A stretch of 47,060 nt of DNA from Nitrospirota bacterium (GCA_016195565.1 JACPZK010000020.1:1-47060); one strand, 5' to 3'. Positions 16,101-23,423 are shown, counted from the stretch's first letter. Notes: generated by a model not told the origin, from the sequence alone. Translations and numbers: made by a program.

Positions 16101-16802
16101 GTTGTCTTTTTCATTTACTACTGCTGCGAGATGTGTCTCCGGATTTATGTCTATTGACTGTGGTTTTTTGCCAACAGGGACTATTCGTGTTATCTGATAG
16201 GTATTAAGATCTATTACTGAGACATTGTAGTCTTTCTCATTTACGACAAGGGCCAGATTAAGCACTTGGTCTATTGCTATGTCTTTTGGTTCTTTTCCTA
16301 CAGGGATTATTCCTAAGTTTTGACGTGAGAAGAGGTCAATGACAGAGATTGTGTCATCTTTATGATTGGCTACATAGGCTCTATGGGTTGATTGATTTAT
16401 CGCTATTCCTTGTGGTTCTTTGCCGATGGGTATGGTTGAGGTTACTTTGTTGGTGCTCAGGTCTATTATTGAAACGGTATTGTCATGGCTGTTTCCGATT
16501 ACTGCAAGGTTAAGCCCTCTGTCAATGGCAACTCCTCTCGGCGCTTTGCCGACAGGAATTGTTGAGAGGACTGTCTGAGTATTAAGGTCTACTATTGATA
16601 CTGAATCGGATTTTTCATTAGCAACTACTGCAATATCTGTATTCGGATTTATTGCTATACCGTATGGATTGTTTTCAAGTGCGATGCCGGAGGTGTCGGT
16701 TGTGGAATGAACAGAGTCTTTAAGAGAAAATACTATAAGGCTGAAGGCTGATAAAATTAAGACAAAGAAGACACATCTAAAGGAGTAGCTTTTTCTCATC
16801 AT
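10107..16802 (-). CDS. Giant secreted YVTN-TIG-NHL-YD/Rhs protein with teneurin-like domain order
   Basis: From the preferred start (16802, after GAGGGGG) the protein has 2231 residues. Numbering from there, a signal peptide (MMRKSYSFRCVFFVLIL) is followed by: about seven 42-residue YVTN/YncE-type propeller repeats (to about 340; recurring PVGK and V-I-D-L-N-T); an IPT/TIG domain; a carboxypeptidase-regulatory-like domain (about 455-545); a beta-rich plug-like region; six 56-residue NHL repeats (about 945-1290, GFSGDGG and NIYIAD motifs); a YD-repeat shell; and the Rhs core ending DYDPAIGRWTAKDP...NPVRYTDPTGL near 2150. The tail is only about 75 residues and Cys-rich. This order (regulatory-like, plug, NHL, YD) parallels animal teneurins. 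It is presumably a surface or secreted adhesin or toxin carrier; no toxin domain is recognised. Confidence 0.85.
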   Translation of the reverse strand: MMRKSYSFRCVFFVLILSAFSLIVFSLKDSVHSTTDTSGIALENNPYGIAINPNTDIAVVANEKSDSVSIVDLNTQTVLSTIPVGKAPRGVAIDRGLNLAVIGNSHDNTVSIIDLSTNKVTSTIPIGKEPQGIAINQSTHRAYVANHKDDTISVIDLFSRQNLGIIPVGKEPKDIAIDQVLNLALVVNEKDYNVSVIDLNTYQITRIVPVGKKPQSIDINPETHLAAVVNEKDNSITVINLQNWQTTTIPVGKHPIDIAINQLDNRALVICDEDRTLLLIDLNTNTILKNYALNKLPKAVAVNNYTNIAGIVDDKTDSLTLIQLPNPVSEITSLTPASAQRGSNGIILTIEGNKFITSSVAYFNSQALTTAFTDNHNIRITIPKEMLANAGLFPVTVVNPSPDGGMSEAINFNVKQETTVQPLPEGSFGKQYEDLIPANATKSYDPKRFSIITGIVKDRAKNPLSEVKVSIHNHSEYGSAQTNTQGRFSIPANGGGTITVVYEKSGFITTHRQVYVPWNDIATTETIAMIPEDTVSTTFAFDGNASTTIIHKSSTITDESGSRSLTMVFSGDNKVYAKNSDGTEVILSSITTRATEFETPESMPAKLPPNSAYTYASKLSVDGAKNVRFEKPVIVYIDNFLGFKVGEKVPVGYYDRDRAVWVPSDNGVVVKLLDTNGDGIVDGLDNVGDGLPHDFNVAGLTDPAKYKPNSTYWRVSINHFTPWDANWPFGPSSDAVSPNAEGNAISDQQMACSDGINSDDSDYISSYCERRSRIFHEDIPIPGTDLTLHYASHRVKGYKSIITIPASGPTVPSSLKSIIVKMDVAGRQFETTLPPQPNQKVEFIWDGLDYLGNQVIGSRTADISIGFVYQAVYYSAGNFAQAFAQAGTDVTGIWGRQEFTSWKRSALAVNREEKIIANGWTLSAHHYLNPLDPSTLYKGNGTTSRNNARIIDTIAGNGQSGFSGDGGPATQAMLSNPYGAVVDSAGNIYIADLSNQRVRKVDAAGIITTAAGNGQGGFSGDGGAATQASFQYPFGIAVDSAGNIYITDTSNHRIRKVDTSGVITTVAGNGQYGFSGDGGSAIQARLYYPFGVTVDTVGNIYIADLGNQRIRKVDTNGVITTAAGDGESGFSGDGGPAISARLNNPYGVTADNAGNIYIADFQNQRIRKVDTSGIITTVAGNGQYGFSGDGGPATQAMLYYPFGVAVDSAGNIYIADHDNHRIRKVDTSGIITTVAGTGQYGFSGDGGAPTQAMLNHLNGVAVDTGWNVYIADTSNNRIRKIFLSSALAGLTLAGDIIFTEENGLGYILDSTGLHKYTIDLATGKTLLTFGYNQDKKLISITDRFGNQTTIQRDGSGIPTSITSPDGIITSLTIDGSNNLTKVTYPDNTSYSFTYTTESLMTDEYDTKNNHFVHQFDANGRITNISDPEGGAWSYSRTVDNAGNISVNVLTGEGNLTTYNDKTDSTGAYTSLKTEPTGAVTTITRSSDGLTGTEQLCGMKQSLKYDLDTEYKFKYIKESTKTSPAGLTQTTAFANTYQDTNADKKPDLITETTTLNSKSWTMSNNVLTGIITNTSPLGRTITTQYDILNLLTKQITVSGLSPANYSYDARGRLTGITTGSRTTAIAYDTNGNIDYVITPDNKTFDYSYDVMGRLRQELRPDGTIVSYDYDNNGNMTVLTNPKSINNTFDFTANDQRKTWATPMSGSYLYSYDKERKLKTIQFPSGKLITNAYTNGLLTSTQTPEGTTNYSYGCSNNLTGATRGSESIAFTYDGSLLKTDTRSGLFNQTISYTYNNDFRLSSIVYAGTAQNFGYDNDGLLTTAGAFTITRNAQNGLPVSVSDGVITNARIFSGYGELDSNAYFIAAVNKYSYTLTRDLAGRITQRVENVSGETITWDYSYDSLGRLTEVKKNNVVSENYSYDANGNRLTGNAVNYSYSNEDHVLTAGADTYQFDVDGFLTSKTTGTGTTTFNYSARGELLSVTKPDGTVVSYDHDPFGRRIAKRVNGTITEKYLWADAITLLAVYDGNNNLMMRFNYADGRLPLSMTFAGATYYLSYDQVGSLRVVTDSTGNIIKQIDYDTFGNVINDTNPSFSVPFGFAGGLYDRDTGLVRFGLRDYDPAIGRWTAKDPIDFRGGDTNLFNYVGNNPVRYTDPTGLAVIVPSGGGDSQDKKKPTKCDDDRCTNEKCKFFYNLDYIDCAFQFPDDLGQRKACEERARQHWKTCCETGEYPYKY
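13040..13960 (-). repeat. Six in-frame tandem 168-bp NHL-coding repeats
   Basis: Within the Rhs giant, six consecutive units of about 168 bp encode 56-residue NHL repeats. Each has the same phrases (GNGQ-x-GFSGDGG-x-A-T-Q-A, YPFGVAVDSAGNIYIAD, N-x-RIRKVDTSGIITTVA). Similarity is high also at the DNA level, which points to recent unit duplication or gene conversion. Together they fit one six-bladed propeller. Confidence 0.85.
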
Positions 16803-16904
16803 TTCCCCCTCTGATGATTTTCGCTGAACTGGCTGAATCATAAAGAAATGATTAAACTGTTGTCAAGAAAAAACGAAATAGGAATATTTTACGCAACTGA
16901 TTAT

Positions 16905-17516
16905 TTACAGGTTATGCTTCCGTGCCGAGGAAATTGCAAAGGCGCTGAACCAGACAAATGCTGAAAAGGAAGCCGATCTCTGCTGAAACCCCATAAATGT
17001 ATGTATTCTGATGCCCCGGCTCTCAGCAAGAACCCATGTTGCGGCGTCAATTAATATAAGAAGTGCGACAGCGAAACCTGATACGACCAAGACTGAATAA
17101 CCCTTATGTCTCACGGTATATACAGAGAACCCGAAGATATTGATAGATGCCGCGAGCCCGGCGAGAAGAGCAGACGTGAGATGTATCAATGAAGGGAAGG
17201 GGTAGAAACCTGCGACAATGAGGAACACACCGGCACATGCCATGCATCTCAGTCCAAGGCTTGGCAATAAGGGAGAAGTCCACATCTTATTGGCTGCCCG
17301 CGCCGCTAATAGAATGAAACCACCCGGCGCAGCGAACCCAAGATAGTTTAAGAGAAAGGCGTATGGCTGCCCAGCGATGCCAAGGTCGCTGATGGCCCTC
17401 CGGCTCTGCGAATAATCAGGCGTTAAGAATCCCGCAACAAGAACAGCCATTATATGCAATACTGCGGCGCTAACAGAAGCTGTGGCAAAGACCTTATGAG
17501 CATTCAGCCGCATCAT
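16905..17516 (-). CDS. DUF998-family membrane protein
   Basis: This 203-residue protein has about six hydrophobic segments. The early motif SQSRRAISDLGIAGQPYAFLLN and the later RGIRIHTFMGFQQR match the DUF998 family of bacterial integral membrane proteins, in which a Y/S-x-x-x-R-x-x-S-x-L stretch follows the first helix. The function of this family is not established. It overlaps the Gx transporter gene by 4 bp, so it is probably translated from the same message as the flavin-transfer genes upstream. Confidence 0.65.
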   Translation of the reverse strand: MMRLNAHKVFATASVSAAVLHIMAVLVAGFLTPDYSQSRRAISDLGIAGQPYAFLLNYLGFAAPGGFILLAARAANKMWTSPLLPSLGLRCMACAGVFLIVAGFYPFPSLIHLTSALLAGLAASINIFGFSVYTVRHKGYSVLVVSGFAVALLILIDAATWVLAESRGIRIHTFMGFQQRSASFSAFVWFSAFAISSARKHNL

Positions 17517-18034
17517 CTGGATGTATCGGGTGATTTTTTTGAAATATTTTTGATGAGCATGCCTCCTATAATGCCATTCACAACGCCTGTGATTGTTCCT
17601 AAGAGAATCAACAGTGGAGTTACTATTAAGATAGCTTCAAGCTGCCGGACGAATAACAGGTATGCGATAGAAAGCTGTGAGACATTATGGAATAATGCGC
17701 CGATCAGGCTGAGCCCTACAGGGCCGAAGAGTCTTGGAAACAGTGAGAATGTAATCCCCATTGCAGCCGTGCTTGAGACACCGCCGCAGAAGCTCATGAT
17801 AAAACCGGGGCCAAGAAATGTGCCTATGAATATTGATGAAAGGATTACCCTTATAAGCGTCACTATCATGGCTGCTCTGAATCCATAAAGGACGAGCGTT
17901 GCAAGTGTGATAATGTTTGCGATACCGAGTCTTAGCCACGGGATAGGAGTTGGCAGAAGATTTTCAAAGCTGTGGATTGCAATTGCATAAGCTGAGAGCA
18001 GCGCTATGCGGTACTTATCCTGTGATTGCATCAA
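17513..18034 (-). CDS. Gx transporter family membrane protein
   Basis: The 173-residue protein has five or six membrane segments and many glycines. It contains the family hallmarks PIPWLRLGIANIITL near the start and SFCGGVSSTAAMG in the middle. The family (Pfam Gx_transp, often misannotated as heptaprenyl diphosphate synthase component I) is S-component-like. Its homologue EetB sits in the flavin-based extracellular electron transfer locus of Listeria and lactobacilli. Here it overlaps the NusG-II gene, which in turn overlaps apbE, giving the same three-gene association. The substrate is unknown; a quinone or flavin precursor is an inference from context. Confidence 0.8.
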   Translation of the reverse strand: MMQSQDKYRIALLSAYAIAIHSFENLLPTPIPWLRLGIANIITLATLVLYGFRAAMIVTLIRVILSSIFIGTFLGPGFIMSFCGGVSSTAAMGITFSLFPRLFGPVGLSLIGALFHNVSQLSIAYLLFVRQLEAILIVTPLLILLGTITGVVNGIIGGMLIKNISKKSPDTSR

Positions 18035-18428
18035 TAGCTTTATTCTCTTTGCCTTCAGAACTATCCACGAATACCGTTACCCTGTTTGGAAGACATACTA
18101 TTGCGCCTCTGTCTATCCATCCATTATGGATGCATATTTTGTTAGGGCAGGGGGATTCTTTTATCCGCACCTTCCTGTTTTTAATTTCCACTACGGTGTC
18201 TCCGTTTATGCCTTTCACAGCGATTATTGCATCGCTGTTGAGCGGAAGTTTGTATGCAAGCTTTCCGTTAACTTCAATCTTGACGTCTGTTCCCTGAGGG
18301 AATGCCTCTTTTATAAAAATAAACTCTGAGATAGATATGAGTATAAGCACTGCAAGCAGCAGTATGTCCGCAAGCGTCATTCTCTCAGTCAGTTCTTTTT
18401 TGCCTCTGCGAATCTCCGATAATTTCAA
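18015..18428 (-). CDS. NusG domain II-like membrane-anchored protein
   Basis: The 137-residue protein has one N-terminal membrane anchor (about residues 20-40) and then an extracytoplasmic beta domain. It contains the diagnostic IKESPCPNKICIHNGWI...IVCLPNRV stretch of the NusG_II family, with three cysteines (C-x4-C and a later C). Despite the name it is not a transcription factor. Homologues (EetA in Gram-positive bacteria, as I recall) sit beside Gx transporters and ApbE in electron-transfer loci. It overlaps apbE by 44 bp and the Gx gene by 20 bp, so expression is tightly coupled. Confidence 0.75.
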   Translation of the reverse strand: MKLSEIRRGKKELTERMTLADILLLAVLILISISEFIFIKEAFPQGTDVKIEVNGKLAYKLPLNSDAIIAVKGINGDTVVEIKNRKVRIKESPCPNKICIHNGWIDRGAIVCLPNRVTVFVDSSEGKENKAIDAITG

Positions 18429-19581
18429 GTTTTCCTCTCAGGTTTGGTGTCGTGTGTATTTTGCCATTTTTATCCACAATTATTCCATCAATCCCCATTT
18501 CTTCAAGGAGTTTTATCCCTTTTTCAGCGCCGAGTATAAAGATGCCTGTTGAAAAAGGGTCTGTTACAGAACCGTCTTTTGCTACGATGCTTACGCTCCG
18601 GCATTCATCCACGGGATAGCCTGTTTTTGGATTAAGGATATGATGGTATCTTTTTCCGTCAATAATAAAGTATCGCTCGTAATCTCCGGATGTTGATATT
18701 GCCAGGTCAGTCATCTCTATAGTTGCCATTATTTCATCCGAAAATCCCTTTTCACCCTCCCCCTTACCCCCTCCCATCAAGGGAGGGGGAAGAATAGCAG
18801 TTCCCTCTCCCCTCGTGGGTGAGGGGGGGTGAGGGGGGATTGCTCTTGGATTTTTTATCCCTATCTTCCACGGTTTTAAATCAGGTTTTAACCCAAAGGC
18901 TTTAATGTCACCTGAGATGGAAACAAGCCCTGATTTTATGCCCTCTCTTTTCAGCGCCTCCACTGCCTTATCAGCAGCGTATCCCTTTGCTATGCCGCCG
19001 AGGTCAATAAGCATTCCTTTTTTCTTGAGATAAACGGATGAAAATTTTTGGGTAAGCACTATATTGTTATAGTTTACAAGCGGAAGCCTTTCTTTGATTT
19101 TTTTGTCTTCAGGTTTTGTTCTCTTATGAAAATCCCACAGGGTTGTTACAGAGCCTATTGTCACATCAAATGCGCCGTTGGTTTTTCCGGAGGCATAAAT
19201 TGCTTTCTCAATAACTTCAAAGGTCTCCGGAGACACTACCACAGCTTTCAAGCCTGCATTTCTGTTTATCTCTGAAACCTCGCTGCTGTCGGAGAAAAAG
19301 TTCAGCAGCCTGTCAAGTTTTTCTATCTCTCCAAATGCTCTGTCTATTGCTTTCTCTGCTTTATCACCTGAGCCTGAAATAACACTTATTGTTATAAGCG
19401 TATCCATGAGTACTTTGCTCTTGCGATAGACTTTCTCTTTTTGAGGACTGCAGGCGCTGAGAGCGAACAGTAAGATGAGCCCAGCAGCGCAGTAGCGCAG
19501 TAGCGCAGTAGTTAAAGATTTCTGCACTAAAGACTGCTGCCCTGTTGCTCTACTGCTCTGTTGCTCTATTGACTTTTTCAT
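18385..19581 (-). CDS. apbE: ApbE FAD:protein FMN transferase lipoprotein with two in-frame repeat insertions
   Basis: ApbE covalently attaches FMN to Thr/Ser of secreted flavoproteins outside the cytoplasm. Family signatures are present: KVLMDTLITISV, DVTIGSVTTLWDF, GMLIDLGGIAKGYAADKA, SGDIKAFG, HHILNPKTGYPV, and the late VTDPFSTGIFILG metal-binding stretch. The export signal ends at a good lipobox LSAC near residue 44. The 398-residue length exceeds the usual 320-350 because of two palindromic inserts. One encodes most of the first 35 residues; the other encodes a Pro/Gly-rich loop around residues 247-277 (HPPSPTRGEG...PPPLMGGGKGEG). Both keep the frame. The gene overlaps uvrA by 1 base and NusG-II by 44. 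Confidence 0.9.
   Translation of the reverse strand: MKKSIEQQSSRATGQQSLVQKSLTTALLRYCAAGLILLFALSACSPQKEKVYRKSKVLMDTLITISVISGSGDKAEKAIDRAFGEIEKLDRLLNFFSDSSEVSEINRNAGLKAVVVSPETFEVIEKAIYASGKTNGAFDVTIGSVTTLWDFHKRTKPEDKKIKERLPLVNYNNIVLTQKFSSVYLKKKGMLIDLGGIAKGYAADKAVEALKREGIKSGLVSISGDIKAFGLKPDLKPWKIGIKNPRAIPPHPPSPTRGEGTAILPPPLMGGGKGEGEKGFSDEIMATIEMTDLAISTSGDYERYFIIDGKRYHHILNPKTGYPVDECRSVSIVAKDGSVTDPFSTGIFILGAEKGIKLLEEMGIDGIIVDKNGKIHTTPNLRGKLEIIGDSQRQKRTD
18750..18840. repeat. Palindromic repeat inserted in frame within apbE
   Basis: A roughly 90-bp C/G-biased segment carries the inverted pair CCCCCTCCCATC / AAGGGAGGGGG and is bounded by CACCCTCCCC- and GAGGGGGG-type ends. It encodes a loop that ApbE proteins normally lack. 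The end at 18823-18840 shares the sequence ATCCCCCCTCACCCCCC (other strand) with the repeat at 43922-43983 in the lipid kinase gene, so both belong to one family. Confidence 0.7.
19481..19570. repeat. Low-complexity inverted repeat in the apbE signal-peptide region
   Basis: An 8-bp direct repeat (CGCAGTAG three times, about 19487-19511) faces an imperfect inverted copy rich in TTGCTCT/CTGCTCT (about 19532-19570). Together they encode the Ser/Gln-rich extension before the ApbE hydrophobic core. Composition and structure differ from the rest of the gene. Confidence 0.55.
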
Positions 19582-22136
19582 TATGCCACTCTTGCAATAT
19601 TAGACTTTGGAAGTTTATTTTTCAAGGCAATTCCTGTATACGAATCAGGATTCATGCTTACTTCTTCAGGCGTTCCCGCTGCTATGACCCTTCCGCCTTT
19701 TTCTCCGCCCTCAGGCCCGAGGTCAATTATATAATCCGATGACTTTATCACGTCAAGATTATGCTCGATGACAACCACCGTGTTTCCAAGGTCTATGAGG
19801 CTGTTTATGACATCCATGAGTTTCTGGATATCGGCAAAGTGCAGTCCTGTTGTAGGTTCGTCAAGCAGATAAAGCGTATTGCCTGTTGATCTTTTCCCGA
19901 ATTCTTTTGAAAGCCTTACCCTTTGCGCTTCTCCGCCTGAGAGTGTTGTTGCAGACTGGCCGAGCTGTATGTAGCCGAGCCCTACGTCTTCAAGTATCTC
20001 AAGCCTCTGGCGTATAAGGGGGATTGCGCTGAGAAACTGAAGCATTTCGGAGACCGTCATCGCAAGGACCTCAGCTATGTTTTTGTCTTTATATCTTATT
20101 TCAAGCGTCTCTTTATTGTATCTTTTGCCTTTGCATACATTGCACGGTATGTAAACATCAGGAAGGAAATGCATGGCAACTTTAAGCGTCCCTCCGCCGC
20201 GGCAGGACTCACATCTTCCTCCTGCGACATTAAAACTGAAGCGCGATGCAGTATATCCCCTTACCTTTGAGTCCTGAATCTGCGCAAAGAGTTCCCTGAT
20301 ATATGTGAATATCCCCGTATAAGTTGCCGGATTGGACCTTGGCGTGCGTCCTAACGGAGACTGGTCAACGCATATTATGCGGTCAATCTTTTCTATGCCT
20401 GTGATTTCCCTGTGCTTTCCGGGGATGAGTGCGCTTTTATATAGTTTTCCGGCGATAGCTTTGTATAGAGTTTCAAATATCAGAGTGCTCTTACCCGAAC
20501 CTGAAACCCCTGTTATGCATGTAAATAGGCCCAGCGGCATCTTGACGTCTATATCCTTAAGATTAAATTCGGATGCGCCAATGATATGGATGAAGTCTTT
20601 TGGTTTTCTCCTCTTGGCAGGCACGGGGATGCTCAGTTCGCCTTTGAGGTATCTGCCTGTCAATGAGTTTTTGTTATCCCTGATAACATGAGGCGGACCT
20701 TCTGCGGTTATCCATCCGCCTCGAAGCCCTCCGCCATGCCCCATGTCAATTACATGGTCAGCCCAGTTTATAGTATCTTCATCATGTTCAACGATTATCA
20801 CTGTATTTCCGGAGTCTCTTATGGACGAAAGGCTTTCAAGCAGTTTTTTGCAGTCTCTCGGATGAAGCCCGATGCTTGGCTCGTCAAGGACATAAAGCAC
20901 TCCTGTAAGGGATGACCCCATCTGCGTTGCAAGCCGTATCCTCTGCGCTTCACCGCCTGAAAGTGTCAGTGAGAGCCTGTCAACTGTCAGATAACCGAGG
21001 CCGACCTTATCAAGAAACGAAAGCCTGTCTTTGACTTCTCTCAGCACGCGTGATGCTATCATCTGTTCCCGGTCCGTAAGCTTCAGCGCATTGATGAATT
21101 GAATCGCATTTATGACAGACATCCTTGAAAATTCAGCTATGTTTGTGTCTTTTATTCTTATGCTCAGCGCCTCTTTTCGCAGTCTCATGCCTTTGCACGC
21201 CTTGCACGGCGATAACCCGGTCACTGCCTCATCGGTTATAACTCCAAAGTCCTGTCTTTCGGCCTCAAAATCCTCGCTGATGTTCTCAAACCCGATGCCG
21301 TTGCATCTCGGACAGGCGCCGTATTTACTGTTGAACGAAAAAAACCTCGGATTAATTTCAGGGTAGCTTATGCTACAGTTGGGACATGCCATGGTCCTGC
21401 TGAAAGGGATGTCTTTATTTTTATCTATGAGATTAATTATGACAGTGTCTGTATATTTTAATGCTGAATCAATAGCGCTCTTTATCTGCCTTTCAGTCCC
21501 TGTTTTTATAAGAAGCCTGTCTATAACAATCTCGATGGTATGCCTCTGCTGTTTCTTCAGCTTTATATCCTGCGTGAGGTCCACCATCACACCATCTATC
21601 CTCGCCCTTATAAACCCGTCGCGCAGCATCTCGTAAAGTTCTTTTTTATATTCGCCTTTTCTGTCTCTGACAATGGGCGCAAGTATCTGCATGCGCGTTC
21701 CCTGAGGCAACGACATAACGGAGTCTATTATGCCCTGAGCCTCCTGTGCGGTTATAGGTGAACCGCAGTTATAGCAGTAAGGTTTTCCTATCCGCGTGTA
21801 AAGCACGCGCATATAGTCATAGATTTCCGTTATTGTGCCGAGAGTGGACCGCGGACTTTTCGTAACTGTTTTTTGTTCAATAGCGATAGAAGGCGAAAGT
21901 CCCTCAATCAGGTCCACGTCGGGTTTCTGAAGCTGTTCAAGAAATTGCCTTGCATATATTGAAAGGCTTTCAACATACCGCCTCTGTCCCTCCGCGTAGA
22001 TTGTGTCAATTGCAAGGGATGATTTGCCGGAGCCTGAGGGGCCAGTGATAACAGTTATCTTTTCCCTCGGTATGGATACACTGATGTTCTTGAGGTTGTG
22101 CTCCCGCGCGCCCTTTATGACTATAGAGGTTTGCAT
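19581..22136 (-). CDS. uvrA: UvrA excinuclease ABC subunit A, shortened form
   Basis: UvrA is the damage-recognition ATPase of nucleotide excision repair. Both ABC modules are complete: Walker [12 protein letters not shown] near residue 33 and [10 protein letters not shown] in the second half, and signatures [12 protein letters not shown] and [12 protein letters not shown] each followed by LDEP. The zinc modules CPNC...CPRC and CESC...CNVC are present. The length is 851 residues, about 90 less than usual. The missing part lies between CPRCNGIG and CKACKGMRL, where only about 35 residues replace the usual ~120-residue segment. The domain lost is outside the ATPase core, so activity is plausible. 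The stop overlaps the apbE start by 1 base. Confidence 0.95.
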   Translation of the reverse strand: MQTSIVIKGAREHNLKNISVSIPREKITVITGPSGSGKSSLAIDTIYAEGQRRYVESLSIYARQFLEQLQKPDVDLIEGLSPSIAIEQKTVTKSPRSTLGTITEIYDYMRVLYTRIGKPYCYNCGSPITAQEAQGIIDSVMSLPQGTRMQILAPIVRDRKGEYKKELYEMLRDGFIRARIDGVMVDLTQDIKLKKQQRHTIEIVIDRLLIKTGTERQIKSAIDSALKYTDTVIINLIDKNKDIPFSRTMACPNCSISYPEINPRFFSFNSKYGACPRCNGIGFENISEDFEAERQDFGVITDEAVTGLSPCKACKGMRLRKEALSIRIKDTNIAEFSRMSVINAIQFINALKLTDREQMIASRVLREVKDRLSFLDKVGLGYLTVDRLSLTLSGGEAQRIRLATQMGSSLTGVLYVLDEPSIGLHPRDCKKLLESLSSIRDSGNTVIIVEHDEDTINWADHVIDMGHGGGLRGGWITAEGPPHVIRDNKNSLTGRYLKGELSIPVPAKRRKPKDFIHIIGASEFNLKDIDVKMPLGLFTCITGVSGSGKSTLIFETLYKAIAGKLYKSALIPGKHREITGIEKIDRIICVDQSPLGRTPRSNPATYTGIFTYIRELFAQIQDSKVRGYTASRFSFNVAGGRCESCRGGGTLKVAMHFLPDVYIPCNVCKGKRYNKETLEIRYKDKNIAEVLAMTVSEMLQFLSAIPLIRQRLEILEDVGLGYIQLGQSATTLSGGEAQRVRLSKEFGKRSTGNTLYLLDEPTTGLHFADIQKLMDVINSLIDLGNTVVVIEHNLDVIKSSDYIIDLGPEGGEKGGRVIAAGTPEEVSMNPDSYTGIALKNKLPKSNIARVA

Positions 22137-22334
22137 ATCGCTGTCTGGAATGTCTTAAAGACTGATATTCAATATAATAACCTAAATAGGAAGGGGCTTT
22201 CAAACAGCGATTCCGAAACAACAGTTTAAAGAGCCATTCAGAAGATTGTTCGGGATATTTGCAGTCAGAGGTGACAGGTGATATTTTTATAGAGAATGTG
22301 CTATAAAACAGGGAAAAATCACAAGGAGAGCGGC

Positions 22335-22976
22335 ATGATGAGAAAATTTATTTTAACTCTGGTGCTACTTTTACTGCCAGCAGTTTGTTGGAGTGATGAA
22401 TATTATGAATTCGTAAAAATTACTTGTGCAAAGGAAGTCGGATTTTTGGAGATACATTCGACAGGAATGTCCAATATAGGTGATTTTGTAAAGAGAGATT
22501 TTTCTTTGAATATAAATAATCTCAAAAATCTTGAAAAGAGATATGGTTTATATTTACTATGGCCCGGCGATACAATAAAACAAAAATGTGTGCTTAAGGA
22601 GAAGACAGTTAGGATTGAAATTAGACGTGATGAATCACGAGCACATGGACAATGTGCTGCAAACCCGCTATCTTACATTAGTCTATGGATTAATAACGAG
22701 GAAATAATAAGCTCTGTTAAGTTTGGTGATATAACTTCTTGTTTTCCCCCATATATTAAAAAAATAACTTTGCAGGATAGTGCAGGTGACCTTTCCTTGT
22801 TGTTGCTTATTGAAGGAACTGATGCCTACAGTATAGAACATTTTATAGCACCGTGGGAACGAGGGACGATGAATAAGTCTATTACGGACGATTATATAGA
22901 AGCTATCATGCAAAAGAATACGGAAAAACTAGAAAATTCCATAAAAAATAAAATCAAAAAACAAGGAGGACAATGA
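22335..22976 (+). CDS. Hypothetical secreted protein
   Basis: The start at 22335 is preferred because AAGGAGAG precedes it and a clean signal peptide begins there (MMRKFILTLVLLLLPAVCWS, cleavage near DEYY). The mature part of about 190 residues has five or six cysteines that could pair in the periplasm, mixed beta character, and a Lys/Asn-rich C-terminal helix. I recognise no family. The gene is markedly AT-richer than uvrA and the helicase operon, a hint of recent acquisition. A 36-codon frame overlaps its stop as ATGA behind a perfect AAGGAGGA site. Confidence 0.6.
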   Translation: MMRKFILTLVLLLLPAVCWSDEYYEFVKITCAKEVGFLEIHSTGMSNIGDFVKRDFSLNINNLKNLEKRYGLYLLWPGDTIKQKCVLKEKTVRIEIRRDESRAHGQCAANPLSYISLWINNEEIISSVKFGDITSCFPPYIKKITLQDSAGDLSLLLLIEGTDAYSIEHFIAPWERGTMNKSITDDYIEAIMQKNTEKLENSIKNKIKKQGGQ

Positions 22977-23083
22977 AAATGGCACTCACAGGACTATATA
23001 CAGAAAAAGAAGATTTTGGGTTAACTCTTCAAAAATCATTTATGATTATACAGGTTTGCATAATTGAGTTTTCAGTGATATAG
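22973..23083 (+). CDS. 36-codon frame coupled to the secreted protein, possible gene remnant
   Basis: This frame begins MKMALTGLYTEKEDFGLTL. Its ATG overlaps the preceding TGA (ATGA), and a near-perfect AAGGAGGA site lies 5 bases upstream. Such a start normally opens a real second cistron, but the frame closes after 36 codons. The next 140 bases hold no continuation that I could identify. It may be a true small protein or the head of a decayed gene. Confidence 0.35.
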   Translation: MKMALTGLYTEKEDFGLTLQKSFMIIQVCIIEFSVI

Positions 23084-23225
23084 ATTATGTTTCAGCATTT
23101 AGGAGAAAAAACGAGGGACAGCGACCGCTTTTTTGAATACGATCCTCACTTTTTTAAAAGGAGAGGACTAACAACCCTTCTCTATGTCCAACGCTTTTAT
23201 GCTAAAATGAGGGCAGGAGGTGAAT

Positions 23226-23411
23226 ATGAAATTTAACAGAATAACTGTTGACCCTGAAGTCTGCTCCGGCAAACCATGCATCAGAGGCTTGAGATTTCCT
23301 GTTTCCAGAATCCTCGGACTTTTGTCTGCCGGTGAGACAAAAGAATCCATATTAAAGGCTTATCCATATCTTGAACCACAAGACATAGACGAAGCTTTGG
23401 CATACGCTTAA
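23226..23411 (+). CDS. DUF433 protein, short and without its usual partner
   Basis: The 61 residues contain the DUF433 hallmark ITVDPEVCSGKPCIRGLRFPV followed by the small helix-turn-helix-like part (ILGLLSAGETKESILKAYPYLEPQDIDEALAYA). DUF433 proteins are thought to be antitoxins and are normally followed by a DUF5615 PIN-like toxin gene. Here the frame stops about 10-20 residues earlier than is common, and the next gene is on the other strand. The start is ATG 23226 with GGAGGTG before it. It is probably a solitary or decayed antitoxin. Confidence 0.75.
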   Translation: MKFNRITVDPEVCSGKPCIRGLRFPVSRILGLLSAGETKESILKAYPYLEPQDIDEALAYA

Positions 23412-23423
23412 TCTAACCGCCAA

